A stretch of DNA of 64,000 bases from Megachile rotundata. Taxonomy: Eukaryota > Arthropoda > Insecta > Hymenoptera > Megachilidae. Shown in pieces: positions 26,209-39,080 of the stretch (the first letter of the stretch is position 1; each line of letters starts with the position of its first letter). The notes beneath the pieces are model-generated. The model was given only the letters and a program-made list of their open reading frames with translations, was not told the DNA's origin and searched no databases. The translations under genes and the position numbers were made by a program. The stretch lies in assembly GCF_050947335.1 (NCBI RefSeq), contig NC_134985.1:17537190-17601189 (forward strand), in the 5' to 3' direction.

Positions 26209-28157
26209 ATGAGCGAGACTCGGCATCATCTTCACTCGGTTTCGGACTTGTATGCAGCCGACGAGATAGAAGTACTTTTATTGGAAGAAATTCGTGACCT
26301 GGAATTACCAGCTTCTGCATATTCTAGACCTGAAGATATTCAAGATTTTGACATCGGTATCAACTATTTATATTTTATATATTAGGAGTTCTATATATCT
26401 TAGACATTATAAAACATAAAACATTTGGAGGAAAGGTATAGACTGATATTGTATTAATAGCAGGTAGTAGAACAGGGGGGCAAATTAGCTCCCAACCTTT
26501 GGAGCTGGATTCACCAGGGGTCCATTCAACAGTCCATTCATGGGACTCGCATGCTAATTATCATGGTCATTATGGCTATGATCACCATGACACTTCCTCC
26601 AATGCTTTGGCTTGGCCAAGAGCAAGTCATTTGGTTCTTTACTGTGACATACAGGGGCATCTTAAAACAGCTATTGGCGTTGTTAGACTTTTACTGCTTG
26701 TGAGTAACATTTATTAGGACTTGTTATTTATCTGTCCCTTTTTGTCTGAATGATATTAAGTCTAATTATTTGCATAGATATCATCTGCAGCGTGTTTGGC
26801 AACATTGTGCAGCTCCGGCACTGCCAAGGTCAGCTTATTTATGTTGCCTTTAGTCGGGCGGCTGCGTTTCATGATCTTTGTAGCAGTTTTCTGTTTTTTG
26901 ATCACTGCATTGCTCCTCTTCCTTGATATTTCGCATGTTATCTATGTTTTTCCTTTCAATTGGGCTAAGTTGGTAAGTAATCAACAATTCATTAATATTT
27001 TATTCTCTTTGTTGATATTAATATTACATTATTCAAAGTATAAAATCAGTTAATATGTAATTATTAATAATTTAATATTTTGACACTAATATATCTGATA
27101 GAATCCACCTCTTATAGAATGCTTGGGTATTCACTGGTATAGGCTTATCTTACGCCTTGAGTAGTGCATTATTAGCATGCTCTATATGGGAATATTACAG
27201 TGGTGGTTGGGTACCAAAACGGACTCGTTCTCAGTTATCTGCTGCGGCAGCACTTGGATTATCATGTGCTATTTTAGCATTTTTACTTTCATGGATACAT
27301 GGCCGCAGTAGATCAAGTTGCAGGAGTTCAGATAGTCGTACTCATACACCAACACAACTTTATAAACCTGTTGATAATTCTTCTTCTTCTGGAGTAAGTA
27401 TTTATGGTCCTTGTGTTACATCAAAAAGAAATTCAAGTTGTTAATATCAATTATAATTTTACAGGTTACTCTCAAAGAACGGAGCCCCAAGAGGCCAGAT
27501 TCATGGGTTGTAAAAAATCAACAGTCTAAAAAACAAAATACAGATAGTGATACAAATACAAATAATGGCCATCACGGCAACGATACTCATTCAAAATATA
27601 AACAAACAGCTAACAGAAAGGATCATTGGGCTTCAGCGAGACAACATTTCTTACCATCACAAGAAAATAATGAAGATATTCAAAGAGAGGATGTTAATAC
27701 CGAAAGGAGAAGAAGACGAAGAAGAAGAAATGGTGATAGTAGTTCCACGGGCGATGGAAATTTAATAAGTAATAAAACCGATAGTGATCATATTATTGAA
27801 GAAAACAAATCTAGACGAGTGCCGCGAAAACTACCTCTGCAGTCGGTAGAGCAATCTCGACCTTGGCCTGGGGCTGAACGCGGAAGCAGTAGTTCTATGC
27901 AAGTTAGAAACAAAACTTTACAAATGCCAGTGAACAATAACGCACAGGACTATTGTGGCATAGATGAATCTAGTACAATGCAAGTGACTCAAAATGGTTT
28001 TCATTGGGAGATGGAATGTACATCTAGTAACAGTATGGAAAAAACAACAGAAATAACTATGGATCGTACTGCCATGTGGTCTGGACAATGGCATCCACCA
28101 CCTGATGACGTTCAACCATGTTCTAGCAAAACTATTGATCCTTACAGCTTTGCCTGA
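26209..28157 (+). CDS. MARVEL-like four-helix membrane protein
   Basis: Five exons: 26209-26356, 26464-26699, 26778-26972, 27118-27393 and 27465-28157; 515 residues. The start gives MSETRHHLHSVSDLYAADE. The N-terminal 110 residues are soluble and His/Gly/Tyr-rich (HGHYGYDHHDTSS). Four hydrophobic segments follow at about 116-138, 146-178, 196-217 and 238-258, with short loops, a layout typical of MARVEL-domain proteins. The cytosolic C-tail (about 260-515) is hydrophilic, with an Arg cluster (TERRRRRRRRNGD). MARVEL proteins act in vesicle traffic and membrane apposition or junctions. I do not recognise the ortholog, and the MARVEL call rests on topology, not on a diagnostic motif. Confidence 0.75.
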
Positions 28158-28305
28158 TCAAATTTGGAAATGTATAAATATGTTCTAGAAAATATTGGAC
28201 TCATTGCAGTGAATGACTTTTGGGAACATTTATATAGTACAGAAGTTTCCCTTGGAATGATAGTTCCATAATATCATATTTCATTTTCTTTTACTATGTT
28301 AAAAC

Positions 28306-28311
28306 AATAAA
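28306..28311 (+). terminator. Poly(A) signal AATAAA
   Basis: AATAAA in AAAACAATAAAAGC about 150 bases after the stop of the MARVEL-like gene. Confidence 0.55.
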
Positions 28312-31300
28312 AGCAATATTTTATTGTTTTACCAACAAGATAAGTTATTTCAATCATGAATTTACTGAATGAAATATGTTTCGAACTACATCTAGTCATA
28401 TTAATTTCAAAGGTAGTGCACAGTGATCATGAAAAAAAACTATTTTACCATCTTCTATGTCTGTGTTCTTGTTCTCTGTGCATAAAAGAAAAATGTTATT
28501 TTTTAAATTAAGCTGCTGATCAGTTATTTAATATAAGTGTATAAAATTCTATTCCATATTTAACAAGGGAAAAGGGACAAAATTGTTGTATCTGAAGATT
28601 TGAGAATCCTGTATAAAGTTATCGTTGCCTTGTATATTATGCTGCCAAGAAGATAATTTATCCTTAGTTGTCGATTTTTGAAGTTTTGCATCATACAACC
28701 AGACTGCCCAACTTTGATATACAGACAATGTCGTCTCATTCCAATTATATACTAAATAATAAACCTAAGTATTAATGGAATTATTTGTAAGTATAGTTTT
28801 TACTAGTATTTGAACACTAAAATATTTGTTTATATATTATTTTTATTGTATTTTAATACCAACATACTTTAGTTTTATGTATACTTAATAATTCAATAGT
28901 GATGATAAAAAAAATAGCGAGTAAAATGTAATTAAATTTATCGACATATTATTTTTATTTATTAAATTTTGAAAATTAGTTTAAAAAATGTTTAAATTAG
29001 GTAAAATTATTTTCTTATCAGAATTAGTTTAATTGTAGTTATTATATGACAAATCAGTATGCACGGAACAAATGTTTAATCTGTGTTATTCCAACTTTTT
29101 AATATTAAGATACGCTCATTAAAATAATATTATTGCACAGAGATGGACATAGAAATGAGTTTCACGAGTATGATTAAAAAAAATTGTTTTTCATGATTGT
29201 AATATAGTGTAACACGATATTCGTTAATATTTTTTAGCGCTTTATGAATTATGATTGAGTTGTAAGTGCTTATCTAATTTAGCAGCTGAAGGTCAATCCA
29301 TCTCTATTTTTGTAAAAGATATATGCACTATTTTCAATTCCTACATGTAATTTAAAAACAATTAGATGAGGAATACAATGAACAGCAGTGATATTGTGTT
29401 ACTTCTTTAATGAAAATTTCAAGTCATTTCTAGTCCAGTACTCTTGTATAATCCTATCTCTTTACTGGTTCATCGAAGGGAAAAGTAATTTTTAGTACAT
29501 ACATATCGTATTAGAGGTACAATTTATCTTGAAAGTTATTAAAACACTGCATTCTCTGACCAACTGGTCCTTAAAATTCCTTTCATTGTATAAGAAGTGA
29601 CATATAAAATGAATTACATTGGGACCTCTGTTTCTTTTTTAGTTTATTCAATCGTTATAATCACACATGTATAAAAAAGTAACTAATTTCAACTAGGTTC
29701 ATAAGTGACAACTATTTTGTCTTTTGATACAATATTAAAGTATACACCCAAATCAGACACTTAATTACACGTGGGCGTGTTTAACGGTTGTTTAATCAAT
29801 TATAAGATAAAAAGTGTGTGTTTATATAGAATCATACAAAAAAGAGAATAATATATATTATGGTAGCTTCGTTGTGGTAAATACAAATAATGTAATTTCG
29901 TTTTTTTTTAAACACAACGAAGGAATAAATGTAATTTTTCTTATACATAGTACATATTAATGTACTGATGAAGTGTTTGGAAATACAAATACATTTCATG
30001 ACAAAAATGTTGGATGGAAATGTTACATAGTGCAAGATATTTAGCTTACGAGTTTAACTAAAATGATAAAAAAATATGTATGGACACTGCCAAAAAAATG
30101 TAATGCTCTTTGAGTGTCATGTATGTCAAACAACTTTGTTACTTTTTCAGTAACTTAGTATTTGAGGCTTTACCTCGCTACAATCTGCAATACCTCATAA
30201 TAAATGAATTGTTAAACTTATATTTAGTATGTGAATCTACAACACTGTTTAATATATTTCTGTATAAACTTTAACCGAAAACGCTTCAAATTATAGCACA
30301 AATACTAATAAAAATCAAACTTAGGTTTGAACTTCAAAAATTTTAATACATTATAGAACTTATAAATTGTTTAAATATTACTGTTCAAACAGAATGTAAA
30401 TTGATTTCACCTTTCTGCAAAAATTGTTGTTTCTTTTTTTAAATAAATTTACTTTCTCTTTACTACAAATTAATCATTGAAAAAATTGTTCAAATAAGTA
30501 GGAGTTATCTACAATATTTTTGTTCCTTATTTTTGCTCTCATTGATACTCACTCTAAATTTATATTCTTTTGATATCTTTTAATTCTAACAACAAAAGCA
30601 ATGAAAACATAAAGAGGTATTTGCATTAAACCTAATGTAATAGTTATTTGATCAAATATTGACGTCTTAGACTATTATTCAAATTGATCTATAAACAACT
30701 ATTCATGCTAATAAATAGCAACATCCATTCTACGCACAAACATCATTTCTTTTTTTATATAGCATCATAAAATAATTATTGTTACCATATGATTTAGCTT
30801 CTTTTATTATTTAAGTTAATCAAAATACCAATGTTGAACACAATAATTTATTTTTTAAAGATAAATAAATAAAGTTTGGAACAGTGCAATTTAATAATAC
30901 AAAGAACATTTTCTAGTGCACATCTATTGTTTCTTAGTCACTGTAATACTAGATAATGACAATCCAAAAGAGACGAATGAACTACATGATGCAAGAGCCC
31001 TTTGGCCTAATTTTGTTCATTGAGTACTATCAGAAGAAACAAAAAATTCTTTGAGTACGTTTTCATTTTGGAATAGGTGCTGATAACTAAGTATTGAGAG
31101 CATTGTTAATACTTGAATTCATTATGATGCTGTCAGTACTAACAACATTAAATATCTGATATAATAATGTTTCTATTTGTAGACTTTGCAAAGGTAGGTG
31201 TGTTAAATGTTCTCTGAGACAAGAAAAGATTATTGTGAGTTGATAAATGTGGTTGAATAAATTACCAAGAGTTACATGATTTCAATTTCTAACTTGTTGG

Positions 31301-32446
31301 TAATTTCTTATACTACATAGCGATGGTCTGGACAATAACGATTAATGATCCATATATAACACTTAAGTTAGTATTGTCGTTTATTCTTTTAAAAGCCATT
31401 TTATACACTTAGAAATAATGAAATAAGCGACTGTTGTATAGTGCATAGTGCATATTACACAAAGTCGTGAATGCGTATATTATATGTTAATTATAAATAA
31501 ACCACGAAATGTTAGTAATTAGAGATAACTTTGTTCTATGTTAATTAATGAGGAACACGTGTATATTTGTTAATATGTTGTAAGTATTAAGGTTCGATTG
31601 GCGTCAGTAAGGAACGATATCTTGCGTATATGCATTTAGAACAGAAATTGTCACGCAACCTTTCGAAATATAAAAAAATTATTAAAACTATTCGCGATTA
31701 ATCTAGCACTCACAGTTATTATCTTTTACCAGTGCCAAAATATGGTAGAATATGTATATATATACATATTCTTTATTATATGTATGTATACCAATATAGA
31801 TACATACATATAAAAATACACATACAGATAAAGTCATCAATGTTCTATTAATTATTGAAACTGGTGTAAGATAAATGAAAGGATGAGAAATTTTATTCAA
31901 TCTGTACTTTCCTGACTTAATAGTATGAACTAATATTCGTGTATCTAATGAACACCCTTATTTCTTTGACACATGTAATTTTGTAAACTGTCTCTGCATT
32001 TTATATTATTCTGATTTGATTCCTTTTATATGACCATTCATGTAATCAAGTATGTATATTTGTAGATTAACATATTTTATATTCAAAAATTTGAAAACTT
32101 TATAGAAGTCAGTAACAATTCCTTAATCATTTATGTTACTGTTCCTATCTTTTTCAATTTTCTAACTACATCTCTTAATTGTACCCTTACTGTACCCTTT
32201 GCTTCATTTCCTTACTTTTACTTTGTACGGAACACTATTTTCACATAATGCAATACAGAATTCCTTCTGACATAAGAGTAAATGGAGTACACCAAAAAGA
32301 ACACAGTAGGATATATATGGTACTAAAAGTAATGACTAGATAACTTACTCTTTGTTTCTTGAAAGTTGAAGTGGAAACTAAAACGAGAAAAAGTAACAGT
32401 TAAATAAATAATCAATAATATTTACATATCTGGGTAGTTTTTAACA
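28312..32446. other. Gene-free AT-rich intergenic region
   Basis: Over 4 kb without a supported exon on either strand. It contains T- and A-runs and a short TA/TATG-rich patch at about 31,750-31,815, but no inverted-repeat element or tandem array that I could define. Confidence 0.55.
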
Positions 32447-32447
32447 T

Positions 32448-35162
32448 TTATTTATGTCTTACCTCTTGTGAAAATCTTAATTGTTTTGTTCTTGGATGTT
32501 TCCAATCGTTGTATTGTACCCAAGTATATGGACTGTTATACATATTTGATAGTCCTGATCGTGCCACAGTATGCACTGAAAATTGTGGGTTTACTGTTAA
32601 CTGCTCATGTTGTTGCAACAACTGTTGTTGATAGAAATGACTAGAATAACATGGATCATATTTGGTGGAAGTCCCCACGGATGATAATGCCATGGAATTT
32701 GCTACTGCCACTATAAAATAATATATATAAATATATATTATACGCGTTTATTCAAGTTATTTCAATTTTAATCATAATTGCAATAAACCTTTAGTTTTTT
32801 GAATATTGAGTAATGTATCATAGTATTGTTTTTTAAATGTAGCCAGCTTTGTAATGGATGTGGATTGTTGCAAAGTGTTAACATTATTTTGATTCGTTTG
32901 CTTCATTGTAAATCTGAATATAAACAATTTTATTAAGTAAATTACAGACCATGAAAAATATTAAATCTGTAAAATAATTTCAGTACTTGTATTGTAAATG
33001 TTCTGTATTATCTTGTTTTTTACATTCTCTTGCTGGTGTTTTATCAAGTGCAGTGTTTAAATTCCTATGAAACATATCTATTTGAGCTGATTTTGGATAA
33101 ATATCCATTGATCTTAATGGTTTGTCTTCAACAAATTTGTTTGTATTCTCTGATATGTTTACACATTTTGAAATATTCTTAGTATTTAATAAAAAATCTA
33201 ACTCATTCTTATTTTCCAGATTTTTCTCAGTTACAAAGTTCCAATATTTGGATGTCAGAGGGACTAAATTTAAAGATTTAATTTGAGGCAATATTGGAAG
33301 TTCTAAACACACAAAAGAAAAACACATTTGTTACATTTATATTTGTTAAATAAAAATATAGCAATCATTAATAAGTATAAAATTGATTTTAGTACCAATT
33401 AAAATTTCCTGCTCAGCACGTTTTAAAAAACTGCATAAACTTGTTCTGAGTTTTTTATGTACCACAAAGTTATTCATTATGAGATTATTTTCTTTTAGCA
33501 TCTGAAATATTATTTACAAAAAATATAGAATACTGAAATAATTATTTTCATATATAAATGTAATTATCACCTTTGAATTTGTTACTGTATCTTTTTCTGT
33601 TTCATCATAGCATACAACATCCATTTTGTATATATCTTGCTGAATTTCTTGTTCATTTTTAAATTCTTGTGCTAAATGTTTATACATTTCCATATTGATA
33701 ATTTTATTTTTGTGTATATTGTTGTCGTATTTTTTAAAATTTTGATTCATATCTTCACTATATAAAGTTTTACAATCCATCTCTGATTTTGGAAAATATT
33801 TGTTATCATGGGTTACTCCTAAGTTTAGAATTTTAGTTTTATCTTCTTTGTTTAAAATTGCTCCACTTTTATACAATTTTCTTTTAAAATATGTATTATC
33901 CTATAACATTAAATAAATTTTACTTAAAGGAATAACTAAATCAAAGCTACTATTATATTAACAACAAGTAAATCACTTTTACAAACCTCATAAAGTGCAT
34001 GAGGTACATTAGCTTTATTGTAATGATTACAATTATTAAGTTTATCAATAGGTAATTGAAAAAGTTTATCATCTGCTGTCTTAGGAAAAACTTCACAACA
34101 GGATGTAGTACCTTGATAAGAATTAGTTTTATACAAAAGATGAGGAGTCTGAAACCATTCTAATTTTGACTGAAGCTTTAATGAGTCTTCTTCTTCACTA
34201 ATATTTGATGAAAAATTTTGTTTAATATTAATACACGTTTCTATACATGGAATGTTATTATCTAATGTATTATACATGTAATTCACATTTTTTACATGGC
34301 TATGAACCATAGAGATTTCATTGGGAGGAAAACCTCGAAATACTTCAGATACCGAAGGTATAAACTGTATGAAGAAAAATAATTTATATATTAAAATCAA
34401 ATTAAGAAGTTTATATAGATATTCAAATACTCATAAAATTAATTTTTACGTTATTATTTACTCCAAAATTTTGGGAAGCTGTATTAACCAAACTATTCTG
34501 ATTCAAATGCATCTTTGATTTTCCATCCAAGATTTCAGTACTAGACTTACTTTCAGAAGCAAGGCTAATTAAAAAATAAAAAAGTATACTTATTGGACAT
34601 ATTATGAATATGTAAAAAATATTTTCCACAAACCGTACTTTTGGTATGTAGACATGTTATTAGCTGATTTAATTAGGTCAGTAGTTTTACATATTATGTC
34701 CTTTATTGCAATATCTGAAGCACCTTTTGGTAGTGGTATTATAGAAATGATACGTTGTTGCATATTACTATCAAAATTTTCAGATAAGACTAGTAATGTT
34801 TTCAGTATATGCTCATATGCACTTATTCCATCATCAGGATGGTACATATTTAGTAATTGATTCATTACATTAATAATATTTTTATACTTTGAATTCTGCT
34901 GTAAAGTAATCCATGAAAATGGATAATTTTCAAATGCGGGACTAACATTTACTGTAGTATTTCCATTTTCTTCAATTACTAAAATAAAAAGTTAATTTTG
35001 TTTATTCAGTTAACTTCAAAGTCTTAATACATGTAAAATTAATATAGTAATTTGATAAAACCGATAAGTTTAGTGAAACTGATATGAAATATTATTTGCT
35101 ATAATTTGAATAATGTATTTTAAATAGCATTGCTACTTACTATCGGTAGAATTCATTTCCAT
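32448..35162 (-). CDS. Unrecognised 664-residue protein
   Basis: Nine exons on the minus strand: 35162-35141, 34978-34639, 34564-34450, 34364-33987, 33900-33571, 33501-33396, 33302-32987, 32913-32789 and 32710-32448. Every phase joins, and the total is 665 codons with stop. It begins MEMNSTD. An N-terminal block (about residues 20-120, with YKNIINVMNQLLNMYHPDD and DIAIKDIICKTTDLI) looks alpha-helical. The middle is Asn/Lys/Ser-rich and probably disordered. The last exon ends in an aromatic, basic patch (NSPYTWVQYNDWKHPRTKQL). There is no signal peptide and no transmembrane helix. I recognise no family. Two donors are unusual (AA/gtacgg, AA/gtactg). The poly(A) word AATAAA overlaps the stop codon. 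It is divergent from the secreted-protein gene. Confidence 0.75.
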
Positions 35163-35850
35163 TTCGATATAAACGTCTATTTATAAAATGACAGTTTCTC
35201 TAATAAGCTTGGACATATAGCGGAATTTGTAAATACAATTAATTGGTAATTATCAAATAATAAAAACAGCTGCTTCGGCATATTATTGTCGACAATTGAA
35301 TAACGCATTTCTAGCAAGTTCGTTTGCAAGTCGATCGAAATCGGATTATAAACTGAACTGTAAAACATTTTGCTTTTATGTTTACTAAATGAGAGATAAT
35401 ATGATTTTCTTAATACATAATTCGTAATTCAATACAGAATTATTTTTTTATCGTTGATTTTATGACTATATAAAAGAAGAAAAATAATACATTAAATATG
35501 TTGTTCATAATAAAGTAAATAAATAAAGTAAAATTATAGTACAAATTATTATCATATTTTAAGTTATGAAGGTAAAAAAAATCTATTTGGAATAAAAAAT
35601 ATTATTTAAATAAAGTAATTACAGTACTTATTAAAGCAGTAATATGAATGAGAAGGAAATTGCTGTTTCAAATGATATAAAGGAATTATACTAGCTAATT
35701 ATAAAACGCAAGTGTACTTTCTGTATACAATGGATTATTTTAACAAGAGTATTAGTCTTATATTAATAGTCTTACAAGCTTTGCATATATTACCATCTGA
35801 CCACTGCTATAAAAGAGACTGCAAGACATAGTTCAACAACTCGATGCAAG
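35163..35850. promoter_or_regulatory. Divergent promoter, unknown gene / secreted protein
   Basis: 688 bp between two head-to-head starts. The + side has a good TATA box at 35,808-35,815 (see separate entry). The - side has no TATA near its start. Confidence 0.55.
35808..35815 (+). promoter_or_regulatory. TATA box TATAAAAG
   Basis: TATAAAAG lies 36 bases before the ATG of the secreted-protein gene. A start of transcription 25-30 bases downstream would leave a 5' UTR of only about 10-20 bases, typical of strongly tissue-specific insect genes. Inference. Confidence 0.6.
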
Positions 35851-38328
35851 ATGTATCAACTAAAAGATCTATTACTTTTCTCTTATTTAATAGTTTTAAT
35901 AACTGGTGCAGCTGTTAACATCCCTACTAAATCAGGATGGACAAGCAGTGCTTCAAAATCTGGTAATATAAAACATTTAATTTTCTCTAAATTTTAGACT
36001 TGAAATATTAGAAAAATACGTTACATAAGTATGTAATGTTCATGTTATATTTTTCTATATAATATATATTTTTAGTTTATTCAAGAGCTCTTGGACCACC
36101 AGTGGGAGTGGATACTATAACAGTGCCTTATGTGCCAAAGTCTCCACTTTTTCCAAAATTTGTTGATCCAAAAATGATGATTTCGAAAAAAACAGACTTG
36201 TTGAACAATTTGTTTAATGGTTTGGGACCAGTTTATCCTATGAATTTTAAACCATTTATACCATATTCTGCTACTAGACCATCTTTAGTTAGTACTCCCA
36301 CTCAAATGCAACAACTACTAAATGCTTTAGGCCAAAATAGTGTAGATGAAGGCAATGGACCATATAAGCGTGGAGCTTTAGGACCTTTTGGTGGCAAACC
36401 TTTTGGTCCTATGGGTGCCAAACCTTTTGGTCCTATGGGTCCTAAACCTTTTGGGCCTATGTCTAAATTTGGATCTAAATTTGGGTCTACTTCTAAGTTT
36501 GGACCTATGTCTAAATTTTCAAGCTTTAATACTGAACCTGATTATGATATGTCAAGTGACTATTCCCGTAAAAGGAGAAGTACAGATGAATCTTCTGTGG
36601 CCAAACTACGATCCATTATGGATGATAGTAAACCAGAGACAAAGAGCTTGGGACCACCACCACCTTATCCTACTCTTGCTCCAATTTCTGAAGAATCAGA
36701 AGATGAAGTTAATGTGTTACTTAAGAAAATGGGAAGTGCAACAGCACCAAAGCAATATCTACCAGGATTCTTTGGACCTGTAGTTGATCCATCTATGTTC
36801 ATAGCAAAGAAGTCTGCTTTTTTGGATACATTATTTAAAAATCTTGCTACTAGTACTACTCCATCACCACTACCAACAGAAGCAGAAACTTCAACAACAA
36901 AAAGTACCATTGTCCCACCAGATTTTTGGTTTCCAACATCAATAATACCTGGTCCAACTGAATATGATGACAAGGTACAAGAATTCTTGAATAAATTATT
37001 TGAAAGCTTGAAGCTTAACAAAACTGCCACAAGTGAGACTGAAGGAGCACTCAAAAATGACTTTGCAAGATCTTCTGAACTTGATGAGGATGCAGTGCAA
37101 TCAAAAATTGCTAGATCTATCGAAGATGTATCATCAATCAATGCAGCTAAGGATGAAATTATTGACACTATACTAGCTGAATTGGGTGACTTGAAAACTA
37201 ATATGGTATCTACGATGAACGATTTAATTACATATGAAAAATCCGTATCCACAATGTCAGCAAAGAAACCTTTCAAATCTTTTGGACCAGGTATGTGGCC
37301 AAAACCTACTCCAAGCGGAATGCTTCCATTTCAACAAAAAATGGCAGTCTTAAGTCGAGTATTTGACATGCTAACCGATTTGCAAAAGAATATTACTTTA
37401 GCAATTCAGAATGCAGTAAAAGCTAAAATGGGTTCTGCCAACGTTCCGGATGGAAGCGCTGGTATTAACTATCCATTCAATTTCAATGATGCTTATCCTT
37501 TTGCCAACAACATACCTATCAATATGAGCCTTTTGGACGCTATCAAACAGAGACTGGATTCACTTGAATATGGAATGCCTATTTCTTACAATCCAAGTTT
37601 CAATAAATATGAATCAAAGGTAGCTCGAACACTGTCAAAAACTCCAACATCATTTTGGGTGTCTTCTCCTGAAGATGCGGCGGGTATAAAACGGCAAGTT
37701 GATAGTGACACAGAATCTTTGATAAGTAAAGATAAGTCTGACCAAAAGCAACAGGCGCGTTCAGTTAAAATGCAAATGCATCAAGGATATCAGAGTTTGC
37801 CAGATGGTGCTATAGAGTCTGTGCAAGCAGGAGGCGGATCTGTACCTGGTCATCAGGGTGGAGGAATTAAGTTGCTTGTAAGTATCTGAACAAAATAAGA
37901 AAAATGATAAATTAAAGTATAAAATATCTTGGATTCATATATTAGTACTCATTATTGTTTGCAATTAAACGAGGTCGATAACTGTACCTACTTAACAGTA
38001 GCTAAATAATACTAATATGAAATTAGATTAAAAAGTTGGCAAATATGTATCATTATAAAACAAATGATGATGATAAGAGATGTTATGTAACATGAAAGCT
38101 TCATTTGTTTCCAGATACAAATGCCTGTATTGCCTAATATACAAGTGCCAGACTTACAAAATAATAATTACGAAAACTAGGTACGTGATATTTGTATACT
38201 GTGAATATTGTGCACATGTTCGTTTGTTACAGGATAGCAATAACGACGAGGACATGAACCAGTGGTTCAATTGGATGGAATATCTGAAAAATGATTATCA
38301 TGGACACAGGCATCATAATCATCACTAG
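35851..38328 (+). CDS. Secreted KPFGPM-repeat protein, two C-termini
   Basis: Exons 35851-35962 and 36076-37877, then either 38115-38180 or 38233-38328, both in phase. The N-terminus MYQLKDLLLFSYLIVLITGA is a clear signal peptide, with cleavage probably near residues 20-22. After a Pro-rich segment come tandem GPMGxKPFGPM motifs (about residues 124-140) and SKFGS variants, then a dibasic furin-like site (SRKRRSTDE). Two copies of a related block recur: PLFPKFVDPKMMISKK..LL and PGFFGPVVDPSMFIAKK..L. No enzyme motif was seen. Isoform A ends NNNYEN (659 residues). Isoform B ends in an acidic then His-rich tail (HGHRHHNHH; 669 residues). The composition suggests an extracellular matrix, cuticle, silk or gland product; the family is not recognised. 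Confidence is high for the gene, low for role. Confidence 0.8.
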
Positions 38329-38437
38329 ACCATCAATCCAGCAGGAATATTTGCTTCAATTGTAATTACAAATTTTTATCTTTAAATTGATTATTTTCAC
38401 ATAGTATATGTTATGTGTATGCTTGATAATGTTTTTC

Positions 38438-38443
38438 AATAAA
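38438..38443 (+). terminator. Poly(A) signal AATAAA
   Basis: AATAAA in TTTTTCAATAAAGTGAG, 110 bases after the distal stop codon of the secreted-protein gene. Confidence 0.6.
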
Positions 38444-39080
38444 GTGAGTTTTGCAATGTACATAGTACAAAATTGAGTATCACCAGAACGCAAAACTTTT
38501 CAAAATCTACTACTTAAAAATATAGAATAACAGATACCTAAAAGATACACGTCATTTTATTATGTTTTCTAATAGATTTATAATATACGTACAATTTCAA
38601 ATATAGCAAATGAATATTCGTTCGATATAACAATATCAAATTTAAAACAATAAAATTAACATGTACATCAGTAAAAGTATCATCAGCGCACATGGACGCA
38701 ATCCTGCATCAAGTGCGTTGCTTTGTTTCTCTAATCAGCAATGCATTGCACGCAGGGTAGCGTTAGTGTGTTAGGAAGCAACAAAATTAATAATTAATCC
38801 TTCAAAAATCAAAGGAAATATGTATTAAAACTTGTATTAAAAGTTCACTTCAATATTTACACTAAATATATTTAGCTGTCTGGTATATAAAGTCATATAA
38901 AATGCTGGAAACTGGCAGTATTGGTAAGTGTTGACATTAGCTGTCTACTTATTTTAATATAAATTTTCATTATTAATATTATAAATAACAAGTCATTGCA
39001 CGCATTCTTAAAGTTATTTTTCAAAATTTTGATACTTTACTATATTGATTGTATCACACACCATAAAAAGTGGACTAGTA
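38444..39080. other. Short convergent intergenic region
   Basis: Separates the 3' ends of the secreted-protein gene (+) and PIGO (-). No coding exon or repeat was seen. A patch around 38,680-38,770 is somewhat less AT-rich. Confidence 0.5.

Noticed and set aside
25983..26297. 104-codon frame before the MARVEL-like gene
   Set aside because: It overlaps the better first exon in another frame and does not continue through a splice site in phase.
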